A DNA stretch of 64,000 nt from Streptomyces niger (lineage in GTDB: Bacteria > Actinomycetota > Actinomycetes > Streptomycetales > Streptomycetaceae): contig NZ_JOFQ01000017.1 of NCBI RefSeq assembly GCF_000718305.1, forward strand, positions 168,549 to 232,548, in the 5' to 3' direction. This document shows, one piece after another, positions 45,987 through 53,631 of the stretch. Made by a program: the position numbers and the translations under genes. Position 1 is the first letter of the stretch. Each line of letters starts with the position of its first letter. The notes under the pieces were generated by a model. The model worked only from the letters and a program-made list of their open reading frames with translations. It ran no database searches and was not told the DNA's origin.

Positions 45987-46502
45987 TTACTGGGCAAGTT
46001 CGCTATCGACCGCCGGAGTGTGATGTTCCGCCCCGGGACCGGCCGCGGCAGCCTCCGTGACGGCGAGCGCCATCCACTTCTCCGGGTCCGTGATCCGCCG
46101 GAAGCCGACGCGTTCGTACACGCCGTGCGCGTCCTCCGTGGCGAGCATGATCCGGCGCAGGCCGCTGGGCGCCAGGTGGTCGCGGACGGCGGTGGCCAGT
46201 GCCGCGCCCAGCCCCCTGCCGCGCGCGGCGCGGTCGATGTAGACGTCGCAGAGCCAGCCGAAGGTGGCGTGGTCGGTGACCACCCGGGCGTACCCGACCT
46301 GGCGGCCCGACGCCGTCTCGTACACCCCGAAGTTGAGCGACCCGTCGATCGCCCGCTCCTGGCGTTCACGGTCCCTACCGAGCGCCCAGTACGCGTCCGT
46401 CGACAGCCAGTGGTGGACCAAGGGGCGGTCCAGGCGGGCGGGGTCGGTGGAGATCTCGTGGCCGTCGGGGGCCGGGTACGTCCGGTCAGCGGTTTCGATC
46501 AT
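45987..46502 (-). CDS. GNAT N-acetyltransferase
   Basis: 171 residues from ATG 46502. VHHWLSTDAYWALGRDRERQERAI, YARVVTDHATFGWLCDVYIDRAARGRGLGAALATAVRDHL and LATEDAHGVYERVGFRRI form a compact GNAT domain; R-G-R-G-L-G is the acetyl-CoA loop. The variant resembles the small Streptomyces acetyltransferases with WALGR near the start. Substrate unknown. Not in an operon with its neighbours. Confidence 0.87.
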   Translation of the reverse strand: MIETADRTYPAPDGHEISTDPARLDRPLVHHWLSTDAYWALGRDRERQERAIDGSLNFGVYETASGRQVGYARVVTDHATFGWLCDVYIDRAARGRGLGAALATAVRDHLAPSGLRRIMLATEDAHGVYERVGFRRITDPEKWMALAVTEAAAAGPGAEHHTPAVDSELAQ

Positions 46503-46557
46503 GGCGGGAGCCTGGCAGACGGGCCCGGGAGCGTCGACGGATTTTCGGCGGCGCGGG

Positions 46558-46590
46558 AACGGGGCCCGGCAAAGGTCGTCGGGCCCCGTT
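46558..46590 (-). terminator. Terminator after the DUF1918 gene
   Basis: Arms 46558-46568 and 46580-46590, 11 bp perfect, 11-nt loop. Confidence 0.75.
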
Positions 46591-46604
46591 GCGCTCGGTC
46601 GCCG

Positions 46605-46802
46605 TCAGTCGGCCGCCAGGTCCTGGTGGCGTACGACGGTGTCGGGACCGGGCGACATGATCGATTCGTGGCCGTCCTCGAAGCGGACACGGTACGGCGG
46701 GGTCCCGCCCTCGCCGAGCACTTCGACCACCTCGGCAACCCTGTCGTGCTGCCCGACGATCCTGCCGTGCATCAGCAATCGGTCGCCTTCCTTGGCCTGC
46801 AT
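46605..46802 (-). CDS. DUF1918 protein
   Basis: 65 residues from ATG 46802, 8 nt after GGAGG. MQAKEGDRLLMHGRIVGQHDRVAEVVEVLG, YRVRFEDGHESIMSPGPDTVV is the complete DUF1918 domain, common in actinobacteria: a small beta barrel of about 58 residues with the G-D-x-L and G-H-E-S/T motifs. Biochemical role not established. It lies downstream of the GHL10 gene, in the same direction, 143 bp apart. Confidence 0.88.
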   Translation of the reverse strand: MQAKEGDRLLMHGRIVGQHDRVAEVVEVLGEGGTPPYRVRFEDGHESIMSPGPDTVVRHQDLAAD

Positions 46803-46945
46803 GGGGGTGACCTCCATCCGGATGGTCGGGGTGCGCCCGGTCGCACCGGTCGCAGTCGTCGGGGACGCGAGCCCGTACTGCCGGGGCCGCGCCCTTGTGG
46901 TCAGTCTAGGGCCGGCGGCCGTTCCTGGCGCCGGTCGCGGCCGGC

Positions 46946-48241
46946 TCAGCGCGGTGGCCGCACCCGGGAGGGGTAGTGGTCGGCCACCACGCGGGCCATC
47001 GCCCCGGTGGGGTCCGTGGCCACTTCTTTGGCGGAGAAGTAGACGTTGCCGCGCACCTGCTTGTAGCGGTCGTCGAAGGTGAGGTGGCGGGAGAGTTCGG
47101 CCGGATCCTGCCAGGGGGCGGGCTGGGCCGGGTCGCCCGCCTTGTAGAGCGCCTCGCCGATGTAGAGGTGCACCCGGGTGCCGTCCACGGTCCGCGCCCA
47201 CCACGGCACGAGCTCGGCGTAGTCGGCGGCGGCGAAGCCGATGTTCCAGTAGACCTGCGGAACGATGTAGTCGATCCACCCCTGGCGGACCCACTTACGG
47301 GTGTCGGCGTAGAGATCGTCGTACGTCTGTACGCCCGCTCGGGTGTCGGAGCCGGTCGGGTCGGTGGCCTTGTTGCGCCAGACGGCGAACGGGCTGACCC
47401 CGAAGCGGGCGGTGCGCCGGGTCGCGCGTACCCGTTCCCCCAGCTCCCGCACCAGCCGGTCGATGTTGTCCCGGCGCCAGCTCGCCCGGTCCGGGAAGGC
47501 GCCGCCGTGCGCCTCGTAGGCCGCGTCGTCGTTCAGCGTCCGGCCCGCCACCGGATAGGGGTAGAAGTAGTCGTCGAAGTGCACGCCGTCCACGGGGTAG
47601 CGGCGTACCGCGTCCATGATCGCGTCGAGGACGAAGGCGCGGACCTCGGGCAGGCCGGGGTTGTAGTAGAGCTTGCCGCCGTAGGAGAGCACCCAGTCGG
47701 GGTGCAGCCGGGCGGGGTGGGTGGCGATCAGCTTCGACGGGTCGGCGTGGTTGGCGATCCGGTACGGGTTGAACCAGGCGTGCAGTTCCAGGCCGCGCTC
47801 GTGCGCCTCCCGGAGGGCGCAGCCCAGCGGGTCCCAGCCGGGGTCGCGGCCCTGGACGCCGGTGAGGTACTGCGCCCACGGCTCGTAGGGCGAGGGCCAG
47901 AGCGCGTCGGCCGTGGGACGGACCTGGAAGAGCACCGCGTTCAGGCGGGCGGCCGCCGCCTTGTCGAGGTAGGCCACCAGCTCGGCCTGCTGTTGCGCGG
48001 CGGTCAGGCCCGGTTTCGAGGGCCAGTCGCGGTTGGCGACGGTGGCCAGCCACATCCCCCGGAACTCCGGGCGGTGGCTGTTCCCGCCCCCCGGCTCCCG
48101 GCGGCGGTCCGCGGTGTCGGCGGCTCCGCCGTGCCGGCGCGGCGTGCTCGCCGCGGCCTCCGGTGTCCACAGCGCCGAGGACGCCACCCCCAGCGCGGCC
48201 ACGGCAAACCCTCTTCGGGTGAAATTTCCTATTCGTCGCAT
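46946..48241 (-). CDS. Exported glycoside hydrolase-like protein (GHL10 / DUF187)
   Basis: 431 residues from ATG 48241. MRRIGNFTRRGFAVAALGVASSA is a Tat-type signal (RRGFA with hydrophobic core; cleavage near TPEAAAS). The TIM barrel follows: RPEFRGMWLATVANRDWPSKPGL, LNAVLFQVRPTADALWPS, HAWFNPYRIANHADP, DGVHFDDYFYPYPV, FGVSPFAVWRN, IDYIVPQVYW. These are the standard segments of the GHL10 family, with D in FDDYFYP as a candidate catalytic acid. It probably cuts an extracellular glycan; the exact substrate in this family is uncertain. Confidence 0.88.
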   Translation of the reverse strand: MRRIGNFTRRGFAVAALGVASSALWTPEAAASTPRRHGGAADTADRRREPGGGNSHRPEFRGMWLATVANRDWPSKPGLTAAQQQAELVAYLDKAAAARLNAVLFQVRPTADALWPSPYEPWAQYLTGVQGRDPGWDPLGCALREAHERGLELHAWFNPYRIANHADPSKLIATHPARLHPDWVLSYGGKLYYNPGLPEVRAFVLDAIMDAVRRYPVDGVHFDDYFYPYPVAGRTLNDDAAYEAHGGAFPDRASWRRDNIDRLVRELGERVRATRRTARFGVSPFAVWRNKATDPTGSDTRAGVQTYDDLYADTRKWVRQGWIDYIVPQVYWNIGFAAADYAELVPWWARTVDGTRVHLYIGEALYKAGDPAQPAPWQDPAELSRHLTFDDRYKQVRGNVYFSAKEVATDPTGAMARVVADHYPSRVRPPR

Positions 48242-48399
48242 GCCACCACCCCAATCCGTCCGGTAAATGAGGCTCTCCACGCTCAGAATGCCCGCCCCGC
48301 CCGCCCCGGCGCACCAGCGCGCGGAGTAACGTCGGGGCCGAGGCGGGCGTCGGACCCTTACGGCTCCCGCCGGTCCCGAAGATCAGCGAAAGGCACGAT

Positions 48400-49257
48400 G
48401 TGACCGACATCGAACGCGTCGGAGTGGTCGGCTGCGGCCAAATGGGCGCCGGCATCGCGGAGGTATGTGCCCGGTCCGGCCTGGAGGTCATGGTCGCCGA
48501 GACCACCGGCGAGGCCCTGGAGATCGGCCGCACCCGCCTGACCAATTCGCTCGGCAAGGCCGCCGAACGCGGCAAGATCACTGCCGCCGAGCGCGACGCG
48601 ACGCTCGACCGCCTCAGCTTCACGACCGACCTGGGCGAGTTCGCCGACCGGGACCTGGTCATCGAGGCCGTCGTGGAGAACGAGCAGGTCAAGACCGAGA
48701 TCTTCCAGGTCCTGGACCAGGTGGTGACGCGTCCGGACGCGATCCTCGCCTCCAACACCTCCTCCATCCCGCTGGTGAAGCTGGCCGTCGCGACCGCCCG
48801 CCCCGAGCAGGTCATCGGCATCCACTTCTTCAACCCGGCCCCGGTGCAGAAGCTGGTCGAGCTCATCCCCGCGCTCACCACCGGCGAGGAGACGATCAAG
48901 CGCGCCGAGGCGCTGGTCCAGAACCACCTCGGCAAGCACGCCATCCGCGCCCAGGACCGCTCCGGCTTCGTCGTCAACGCGCTCCTGATCCCCTACCTCC
49001 TCTCCGCGATCCGGATGTTCGAGTCGGGCATCGCCAGCCGCGAGGACATCGACAACGGCATGGAGCTCGGCTGCGCCCACCCGATGGGTCCGCTGAAGCT
49101 GTCCGACCTGATCGGCCTCGACACCGTCGCCTCGGTCGCCGACTCGATGTACGAGGAGTTCAAGGAGCCGCTGTACGCCGCTCCCCCGCTGCTCCAGCGG
49201 ATGGTCGACGCGGGCCGCCTGGGCCGCAAGACCGGCTCGGGCTTCTACCCGTACTGA
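48400..49257 (+). CDS. 3-hydroxybutyryl-CoA dehydrogenase
   Basis: 285 residues from GTG 48400, with GAAAGG 7 nt upstream. VGVVGCGQMGAGIAEVCARSGLEVMVAE is the NAD Rossmann motif. LASNTSSIPLVKLA, GIHFFNPAPVQKLVELIP (catalytic His/Glu region) and SGFVVNALLIPYLLSAIRMFESG follow in the family order. Oxidises or reduces acetoacetyl-CoA/3-hydroxybutyryl-CoA. Likely in fatty-acid or PHB metabolism, or the ethylmalonyl-CoA route; standalone here. The segment around the stop codon is tandemly repeated. Confidence 0.93.
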   Translation: MTDIERVGVVGCGQMGAGIAEVCARSGLEVMVAETTGEALEIGRTRLTNSLGKAAERGKITAAERDATLDRLSFTTDLGEFADRDLVIEAVVENEQVKTEIFQVLDQVVTRPDAILASNTSSIPLVKLAVATARPEQVIGIHFFNPAPVQKLVELIPALTTGEETIKRAEALVQNHLGKHAIRAQDRSGFVVNALLIPYLLSAIRMFESGIASREDIDNGMELGCAHPMGPLKLSDLIGLDTVASVADSMYEEFKEPLYAAPPLLQRMVDAGRLGRKTGSGFYPY

Positions 49258-49298
49258 GAGCCCGGCCCATGTACTGAAGGGCCCGGCCCATGTACTGA
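49251..49298. repeat. 20-21-bp tandem repeats spanning the stop codon of the dehydrogenase gene
   Basis: GTACTGA plus GAG/AGG-CCCGGCCCAT occurs at 49251-49270 and 49271-49291, and a third start GTACTGAAAGG begins at 49292. Each copy repeats the Tyr-stop end of the gene. Confidence 0.75.
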
Positions 49299-49324
49299 AA
49301 GGGCCCGCGGCCCACGCGCGCACC

Positions 49325-49363
49325 GGCCCGTGCCGCTCCTTCTCTCACGGAGCGGCACGGGCC
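49325..49363 (+). terminator. Terminator hairpin
   Basis: Arms 49325-49339 and 49349-49363 pair over 15 bp; 9-nt loop. Ends the 3-hydroxybutyryl-CoA dehydrogenase transcript. Confidence 0.8.
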
Positions 49364-49535
49364 GTCGTCGTTCCACGGGGGCGCCGGACGGCGTCTGAAG
49401 GCGTGGGCCGTCCGGCCGTCCGCCGCCGCTCGGGGGAAGGACGGCGGTCGGACACCGCCGGCGGGGCGCCCGGTCCGCCGGCTGGTGCCCCCGTGGCGTC
49501 TCAGAGTCAACTCCACCGCCGCCGTGCGCGGCACC

Positions 49536-49637
49536 GTGTGAACCGCCCTGATTCGGGTGTGCGGTTCACACCCCGTGTGCGGCCCGCACACCCCCGCCGG
49601 TGGCGTCGGCTCCACCGGATTCACACGGGGTGTGCGA
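49536..49637 (+). promoter_or_regulatory. Operator cluster: repeated TTCACAC-N3-GTGTG palindromes
   Basis: In 100 bp there is a half-site GTGTGAAC (49536-49543), GTTCACAC-CCC-GTGTGCGG (49564-49582), and ATTCACAC-GGG-GTGTGCGA (49619-49637). Overlapping palindromes GGGTGTG/CACACCC (49555-49573) and GTGTGCGG/CCGCACAC (49575-49591) also occur. A TTGACA box (49639-49644) follows at once. It lies about 110-210 bp before the small coiled-coil gene. The remaining sequence of the 490-bp gene-free stretch (49258-49745) shows a terminator and nothing else convincing. The same palindrome is found before the NsdA-like gene. Confidence 0.65.
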
Positions 49638-49745
49638 CGTTGACACGCATATTCCTCCCGCACACTCTCCCGTCCCTCTCCCCAAAGGAGTTCACTGTCA
49701 GTAGCAAGAAAAACACCGAGTATCGAGAGGAATGAGGAGCGGACC

Positions 49746-50003
49746 GTGACCGCCCACCCAGAAACCGATCCAGTGACCAGCGACGTGGCGGAGCTCAGAC
49801 GCTGCTGTGACGTGCGCACGGCTCGCGTCGACGGCCAGCTCGCGCTGCTCGCCCAGCGCACCGAGCAGTACGAGCGCGAGGCGGACGAACTGCACAGCAG
49901 GCTCACCCGCATCGAACACGGACGGTGGCCGCTGCCGTCCGTCGCCGCACTCACCGGGATCGCGGCCCTGGCGGTCGCCGTGTGGCAGGTTCTGGCGCCC
50001 TGA
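49746..50003 (+). CDS. Small coiled-coil protein with C-terminal membrane anchor
   Basis: 85 residues from GTG 49746, 6 nt after GAGGAG. Residues about 10-60 are a charged heptad-patterned helix (VAELRRCCDVRTARVDGQLALLAQRTEQYEREADELHSRLTRIEH is one long coil), followed by WPLPSVAALTGIAALAVAVWQVL as a single membrane helix. It should sit on the membrane with its coil in the cytoplasm. No family name known to me. The upstream palindromes are shared with the NsdA-like regulator encoded 2 kb away, suggesting one control circuit. An upstream CTG codon with AAAGGAG (49695) is a less likely start. Confidence 0.7.
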   Translation: MTAHPETDPVTSDVAELRRCCDVRTARVDGQLALLAQRTEQYEREADELHSRLTRIEHGRWPLPSVAALTGIAALAVAVWQVLAP

Positions 50004-50008
50004 CCGTC

Positions 50009-50045
50009 GGCCGGGCCGGCCGCGCCAGTGGCGGCCGGCCCGGCC
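50009..50045. terminator. Bidirectional terminator between the small coil gene and the Nudix gene
   Basis: GGCCGGGCCGGCCGC (50009-50023) and its exact complement (50031-50045) with a 7-nt loop. Confidence 0.8.
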
Positions 50046-50070
50046 GGGGCGCTCAGCCCAGCCGGGAGGC

Positions 50071-50601
50071 TCAGCCCAGGCGGAGGTGGTGCAGCATCAG
50101 CAGCGCCGCCGCCATGTTGGCGGCCGGCACCTCACCCCGCGCCACCATGTCCGGCACCAGCTTGAGCGGGACCCACTCGCGCCGGTCGGACTCGAAGTCG
50201 TCCTCGGGGTGGCCGACGTACTCCGCCTCTTCGGACCAGTAGATGTGGTGCCGGGCGTCCGTGAGGCCGTTGGACGGCTCCACGGTCATCAGGTGCTGGA
50301 GGGGGCCGGGCCGCCAGCCCGTCTCCTCCTCCATCTCACGGGCGGCCGCGACGGCCACGTCCTCGCCGTCCTCGACCACCCCGGCGGCCAGCTCCCAGCC
50401 CCAGGCGTCGGTGATGAAGCGGTGCCGCCACAGCAGCAGCACCTCGTTGGCCTCGTTGACCACCGTGGCCACGGCCACCGCGCGCATACGGATCAGGTAG
50501 TGGTCCAGATGCCGCCCGTCCGGGAGTTCCACATCGGCGAGATTGACCCGGAACCAGCGGTTCTCGTACACGGTCTGCTCCTTGAGGTTCTGCCATCGCA
50601 C
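50071..50601 (-). CDS. Nudix hydrolase (ADP-ribose pyrophosphatase-like)
   Basis: 176 residues from GTG 50601. The Nudix box is complete: G at GVVEDGED, with REMEEETGW at about 98-106 (G-x5-E-x7-R-E-U-x-E-E-x-G-U). The flanks, such as VYENRWFRVNLADVELPDGRHLDHYLIRM and WELAAGVVEDGED, resemble ADP-ribose pyrophosphatases of the ADPRase branch. It hydrolyses a nucleoside diphosphate linked to X, with Mg2+. Upstream spacing to the NsdA-like gene is 50 bp on the same strand, so co-transcription is likely. Confidence 0.9.
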   Translation of the reverse strand: MRWQNLKEQTVYENRWFRVNLADVELPDGRHLDHYLIRMRAVAVATVVNEANEVLLLWRHRFITDAWGWELAAGVVEDGEDVAVAAAREMEEETGWRPGPLQHLMTVEPSNGLTDARHHIYWSEEAEYVGHPEDDFESDRREWVPLKLVPDMVARGEVPAANMAAALLMLHHLRLG

Positions 50602-50651
50602 GTGTCTGCCACCTTCCGCCGTAGAGATGGCACGTGGACACGAGCCATCCG

Positions 50652-51989
50652 TCAGAGCGGAACGCGCAACGCCTCGTCGATCAAGTCGGCCGCGGCGTCG
50701 GTGGCGCTGCTTCCGGTTTCGGCAAGGAGTTCGCGTACCGCCCGCAGGCGGTCCCGTAACCGCTGCGACTCCATGCCCCGTGCCAGCTCAGCCATTTGCG
50801 TCGCACTGGCCACGGCACGCTCGGTCTCTCCTTGTCTCAACTCGATGTGCGCGAGCATGGCCAGCCGGTGCACCCGTCCGCGGTCGTGCGCGGGGGTGTC
50901 GACGGCGGCGGTCGCCTGCTCCTGCGCGGCCCGGAGGTCCCCCAGGCTGAGCAGCGCCTCCGCCACCTGAACATTGACCAGGCCGGGCTGGACGTACCCC
51001 GTCTCGTCCGGCTCCTGGCCCGGCCGGATCCGCTCCGCCGCGGCCTCGGCCCGGCGGATGCAGGACAGCGCGCCCGTCCCGTCGCCCAGCCGTGCGTAGG
51101 CCTTCGCCTGCATCGCGTACAGGTCGGTGGCCAGCGCCGGGGTGATGTGCGGCCCCGCCGCGCGCAACGCCGCCTCGGCGAAGGCGACCGCCTGGCGGTA
51201 CTCCCGGGTGAACAGCGACTGGTTCACCAGCAGGGCGATGATGTACGCGCCGAGCCCCCGGTCGCCGCTCGCCTTGGCCAGCCGGAGCGCCTGGTGGAAG
51301 TAGCGCTGCGCGAGCCCGAAAGCGTCCGAGTCGTACGCGCAGATGCCGGCCACGGCCACCAGGCCGCCGGTGGCCCGGTGCAGCTGGCGGCCGGTGGCGT
51401 CGGTGTAGCTGCCCCGCAGCAGCGGCGCCGCCTCGGTGTTGAGGAAGCCGACGATGCGCGACCTGGTCGCCACCCCGCCGGCCTTGCGGTACATCTGCTC
51501 GTAGTGCGTGCGCGCCGACCGCAGCATCTCGATGTCGGCCATGGACACCCTGGTCAGGCCGGAGCGCGAGACGTCGGAGTCCTCCGGCGGGTTCTCCCAC
51601 TCCCAGACGGGCATGACGGCGGAGGTGCCGGTGAGCGCGGGCGCGCTGAGGACGTGCGGGCGCTGCTGCTCGTCGGAGCGCCACAGGGCGGTGGCCCGCT
51701 CGACGAAGCCGGAGAGCGGGGTGTCCGCGGCGCGGCGGGTGCCGGGCCGGCTCAGCCCTATGTCGTCCAGGCTGACCGGGCGGTGCAGCCGTTCGCTGAG
51801 GATCTCGCAGATCAGGTCGGGGACCTGGCCGCGCGGCCGCTGTCCTTTCAGCCAGCGGGCCACCGCGGTGTGTTCGTACCGCAGGGTCAGGCCGCGCCGG
51901 CGGCCCAGCTGGTTGATGTGCACGGCCAGACCGGCGTGCGAGATGCCCGCCTCGTCCAGGATCGCATCGAGCAGGGTGTTGGGCTCCAT
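50652..51989 (-). CDS. NsdA-like XRE/TPR transcriptional regulator
   Basis: 445 residues from ATG 51989. Residues 1-75 hold a helix-turn-helix: LLDAILDEAGISHAGLAVHINQLGRRRGLTLRYEHTAVARWLKGQRPRG. The remaining 350 residues are helical repeats of TPR character (AYAEQAKAYARLGDGTGALSCIRRAEAAAERI-like segments and LSLGDLRAAQEQATAAVD). This architecture matches NsdA and its paralogues, negative regulators of differentiation and antibiotic production in S. coelicolor. GTTCACAC-N3-GTGTGAAC lies 71 bp upstream and is also found before the small coiled-coil gene, so I infer autoregulation and control of that gene. Confidence 0.85.
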   Translation of the reverse strand: MEPNTLLDAILDEAGISHAGLAVHINQLGRRRGLTLRYEHTAVARWLKGQRPRGQVPDLICEILSERLHRPVSLDDIGLSRPGTRRAADTPLSGFVERATALWRSDEQQRPHVLSAPALTGTSAVMPVWEWENPPEDSDVSRSGLTRVSMADIEMLRSARTHYEQMYRKAGGVATRSRIVGFLNTEAAPLLRGSYTDATGRQLHRATGGLVAVAGICAYDSDAFGLAQRYFHQALRLAKASGDRGLGAYIIALLVNQSLFTREYRQAVAFAEAALRAAGPHITPALATDLYAMQAKAYARLGDGTGALSCIRRAEAAAERIRPGQEPDETGYVQPGLVNVQVAEALLSLGDLRAAQEQATAAVDTPAHDRGRVHRLAMLAHIELRQGETERAVASATQMAELARGMESQRLRDRLRAVRELLAETGSSATDAAADLIDEALRVPL

Positions 51990-52059
51990 GGCCCCCTCCG
52001 GTCCGCGCCGTCGTCTGCGGCGGGCGCGCTTCGCCTCGTCTCCAGCGTAGGCAGGGGAA

Positions 52060-52078
52060 GTTCACACGGGGTGTGAAC
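52060..52078 (-). promoter_or_regulatory. Perfect GTTCACAC-GGG-GTGTGAAC palindrome before the NsdA-like gene
   Basis: 8-bp perfect arms with a 3-bp spacer, 71-89 bp upstream of the regulator ATG. It also overlaps the last codons and TGA of the SpoIIE-type phosphatase gene, whose C-terminus SHPV is written by the palindrome. Confidence 0.7.
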
Positions 52079-53375
52079 CGTGCTGCCCCCGTGGGACGTC
52101 CGGGGTACGCGGTGCCCCCTGGGCCGGGACGCGCGGCCCCTCGGCGAGCGCGGCGCGAGGGCGGCCCGGGGCGAGGGCCAGCAGGGCGACGTCGTCGGTC
52201 AGCCGGCCCGCCGCGTGCCGCACGATCCGGTCGCGTACGGCCGTGACCAGCGCACGCGGGGCGGGCGCCACCTCCCCGGACAGGTAGGCGCGCAGCTCCG
52301 TTTCGAGCGGGAAGAAGGCACCGTCGGCGTCGCGGGCGTCCTCCGCACCGTCCGTGTAGAGCAACAGCCCTTCGCCGTCGGCCAGTCGGCCGGCCAGCGG
52401 CCGGAGCCGGTCCGGCAGCGGGAACAGGCCCAGCGGCGGCAACGGGTCGTCCTCGGCGACCGGTTCGGCCACGCCACTGCTGAACCGATACGGCCAGGGA
52501 TGACCGCAGTTCAGCGCCGTGAACTCGCCACTCGGCGCGAGCTGGAGCACCAGCACCGTGACGAACTCCTCCGCCGCCGGGCCGCCCGCCGCCGCCCCCT
52601 CCGGCACCGCGCCCCCGGACGCCGGATGTTCGGCGCGGGCCCGCTCGGCGAGGTGCCGGGCCAGCGTGCGGTCCAGCCGGCGCAGCACGCCCGACAGCGC
52701 CGGCTCGTCGTGCACGGCCTCCCGGAAGCAGCCGAGCATGACCGAGACCGTGCCGATCGCCGCAAGGCCGTGGCCGCGTACGTCGCCGATGACCACCCGC
52801 AGGCCGTACCGCGTCACCACCGCGTCGTACAGGTCTCCGCCGATCAACGCGCCCTCGCCCGCGGAGAGATGGCCGGCGGCGACCCGGACGGAGCCGAGCC
52901 GCTCCGGCAGCGGGCGCAGCACCAGCCGCTGCGCCGCCTCCGCCACGTCACGGGTGCGGTCCAGCTCGCGGAGCAGCCGGGCGCGGCGGCCGGCCGTCAG
53001 ATAGCTGGCCGCGACCACGGTGAGGACGGCGGCGCAGGTGGCCAGCCGGGTGGCGGGCGGGTCGATCCCGCTGCCCGGGCCGAACGGCACCAGCGCCAGC
53101 AGGGCGCACACCCCGCCGAGCAGCACGCACTCCCGGCGGCCGGAACCCGCGCAGGCGATGGCCGGGGCCGCGGCGAGGAGCTGGAGCGGCCGGCCGTCAC
53201 CGGGGCCGGCCAGCTCCCAGGCGAGGACGCCGGCCACCCAGAGGCCGGGCAGCACCAGGACGAAGAGCCGGCGGGCGAAGCCGCGGAACGTCTCGCCCTC
53301 CACCGCCGGCAGGGGGCGCCACGCCGGAACGCAGCGGCGGATCCGGCCGCACCGCCGCGCCCACGTGCGGATCAT
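52062..53375 (-). CDS. Membrane PP2C/SpoIIE-type serine phosphatase
   Basis: 437 residues from ATG 53375, after GAGGGGG. Residues about 25-135 form four membrane helices (RLFVLVLPGLWVAGVLAWEL, LLAAAPAIACA, CVLLGGVCALLALVPFG and ATCAAVLTVVAASYL). RARLLRELDRTRDVAEAAQRLVLRPLPERL is the linker helix of SpoIIE-family phosphatases. The PP2C core includes GALIGGDLYDAV (metal Asp), VVIGDVRGHGLAAIG, EGLLLYTDGAEDARD and LTDDVALLAL; the metal-binding Asp residues are present. It dephosphorylates an unidentified Ser/Thr-phosphoprotein, often an anti-sigma antagonist. There is no sensory PAS or GAF domain. Confidence 0.9.
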   Translation of the reverse strand: MIRTWARRCGRIRRCVPAWRPLPAVEGETFRGFARRLFVLVLPGLWVAGVLAWELAGPGDGRPLQLLAAAPAIACAGSGRRECVLLGGVCALLALVPFGPGSGIDPPATRLATCAAVLTVVAASYLTAGRRARLLRELDRTRDVAEAAQRLVLRPLPERLGSVRVAAGHLSAGEGALIGGDLYDAVVTRYGLRVVIGDVRGHGLAAIGTVSVMLGCFREAVHDEPALSGVLRRLDRTLARHLAERARAEHPASGGAVPEGAAAGGPAAEEFVTVLVLQLAPSGEFTALNCGHPWPYRFSSGVAEPVAEDDPLPPLGLFPLPDRLRPLAGRLADGEGLLLYTDGAEDARDADGAFFPLETELRAYLSGEVAPAPRALVTAVRDRIVRHAAGRLTDDVALLALAPGRPRAALAEGPRVPAQGAPRTPDVPRGQHGSHPV

Positions 53376-53575
53376 CCGGGTCCCCCTCGCCGTACCGTCG
53401 CGTGCTCGTCCGCCTGCGCCCCTCGTCCGCCCGCCCGGCGCCGCGGCGTACGCGCCCTCACGGCGTGATCGATTCTGGCCACACACGGTGGCGACCTCGC
53501 CACCCACCGCTCCCCTCTCACCCGAACGAGTGAGGTGTGGCGTTGACGTCACCCGACCGGGCCCCGGCACGGAAA

Positions 53576-53617
53576 AGCGGGTGGCGGTACCGGTCGGAAC
53601 CGGTGCCGCCACCCGCT
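53576..53617. terminator. Terminator of the pheST operon
   Basis: Arms 53576-53594 and 53599-53617 pair over 19 bp with one G-U and a CGGA loop, directly past the pheT stop. Confidence 0.8.
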
Positions 53618-53631
53618 CGGGGTGGGCTCGC

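Noticed and set aside
49403..49735. Plus-strand ORF ending FTVSSKKNTEYREE before the coil gene
   Set aside because: It covers the operator palindromes and has no start codon next to the AAAGGAG site; only the last residues look gene-like.
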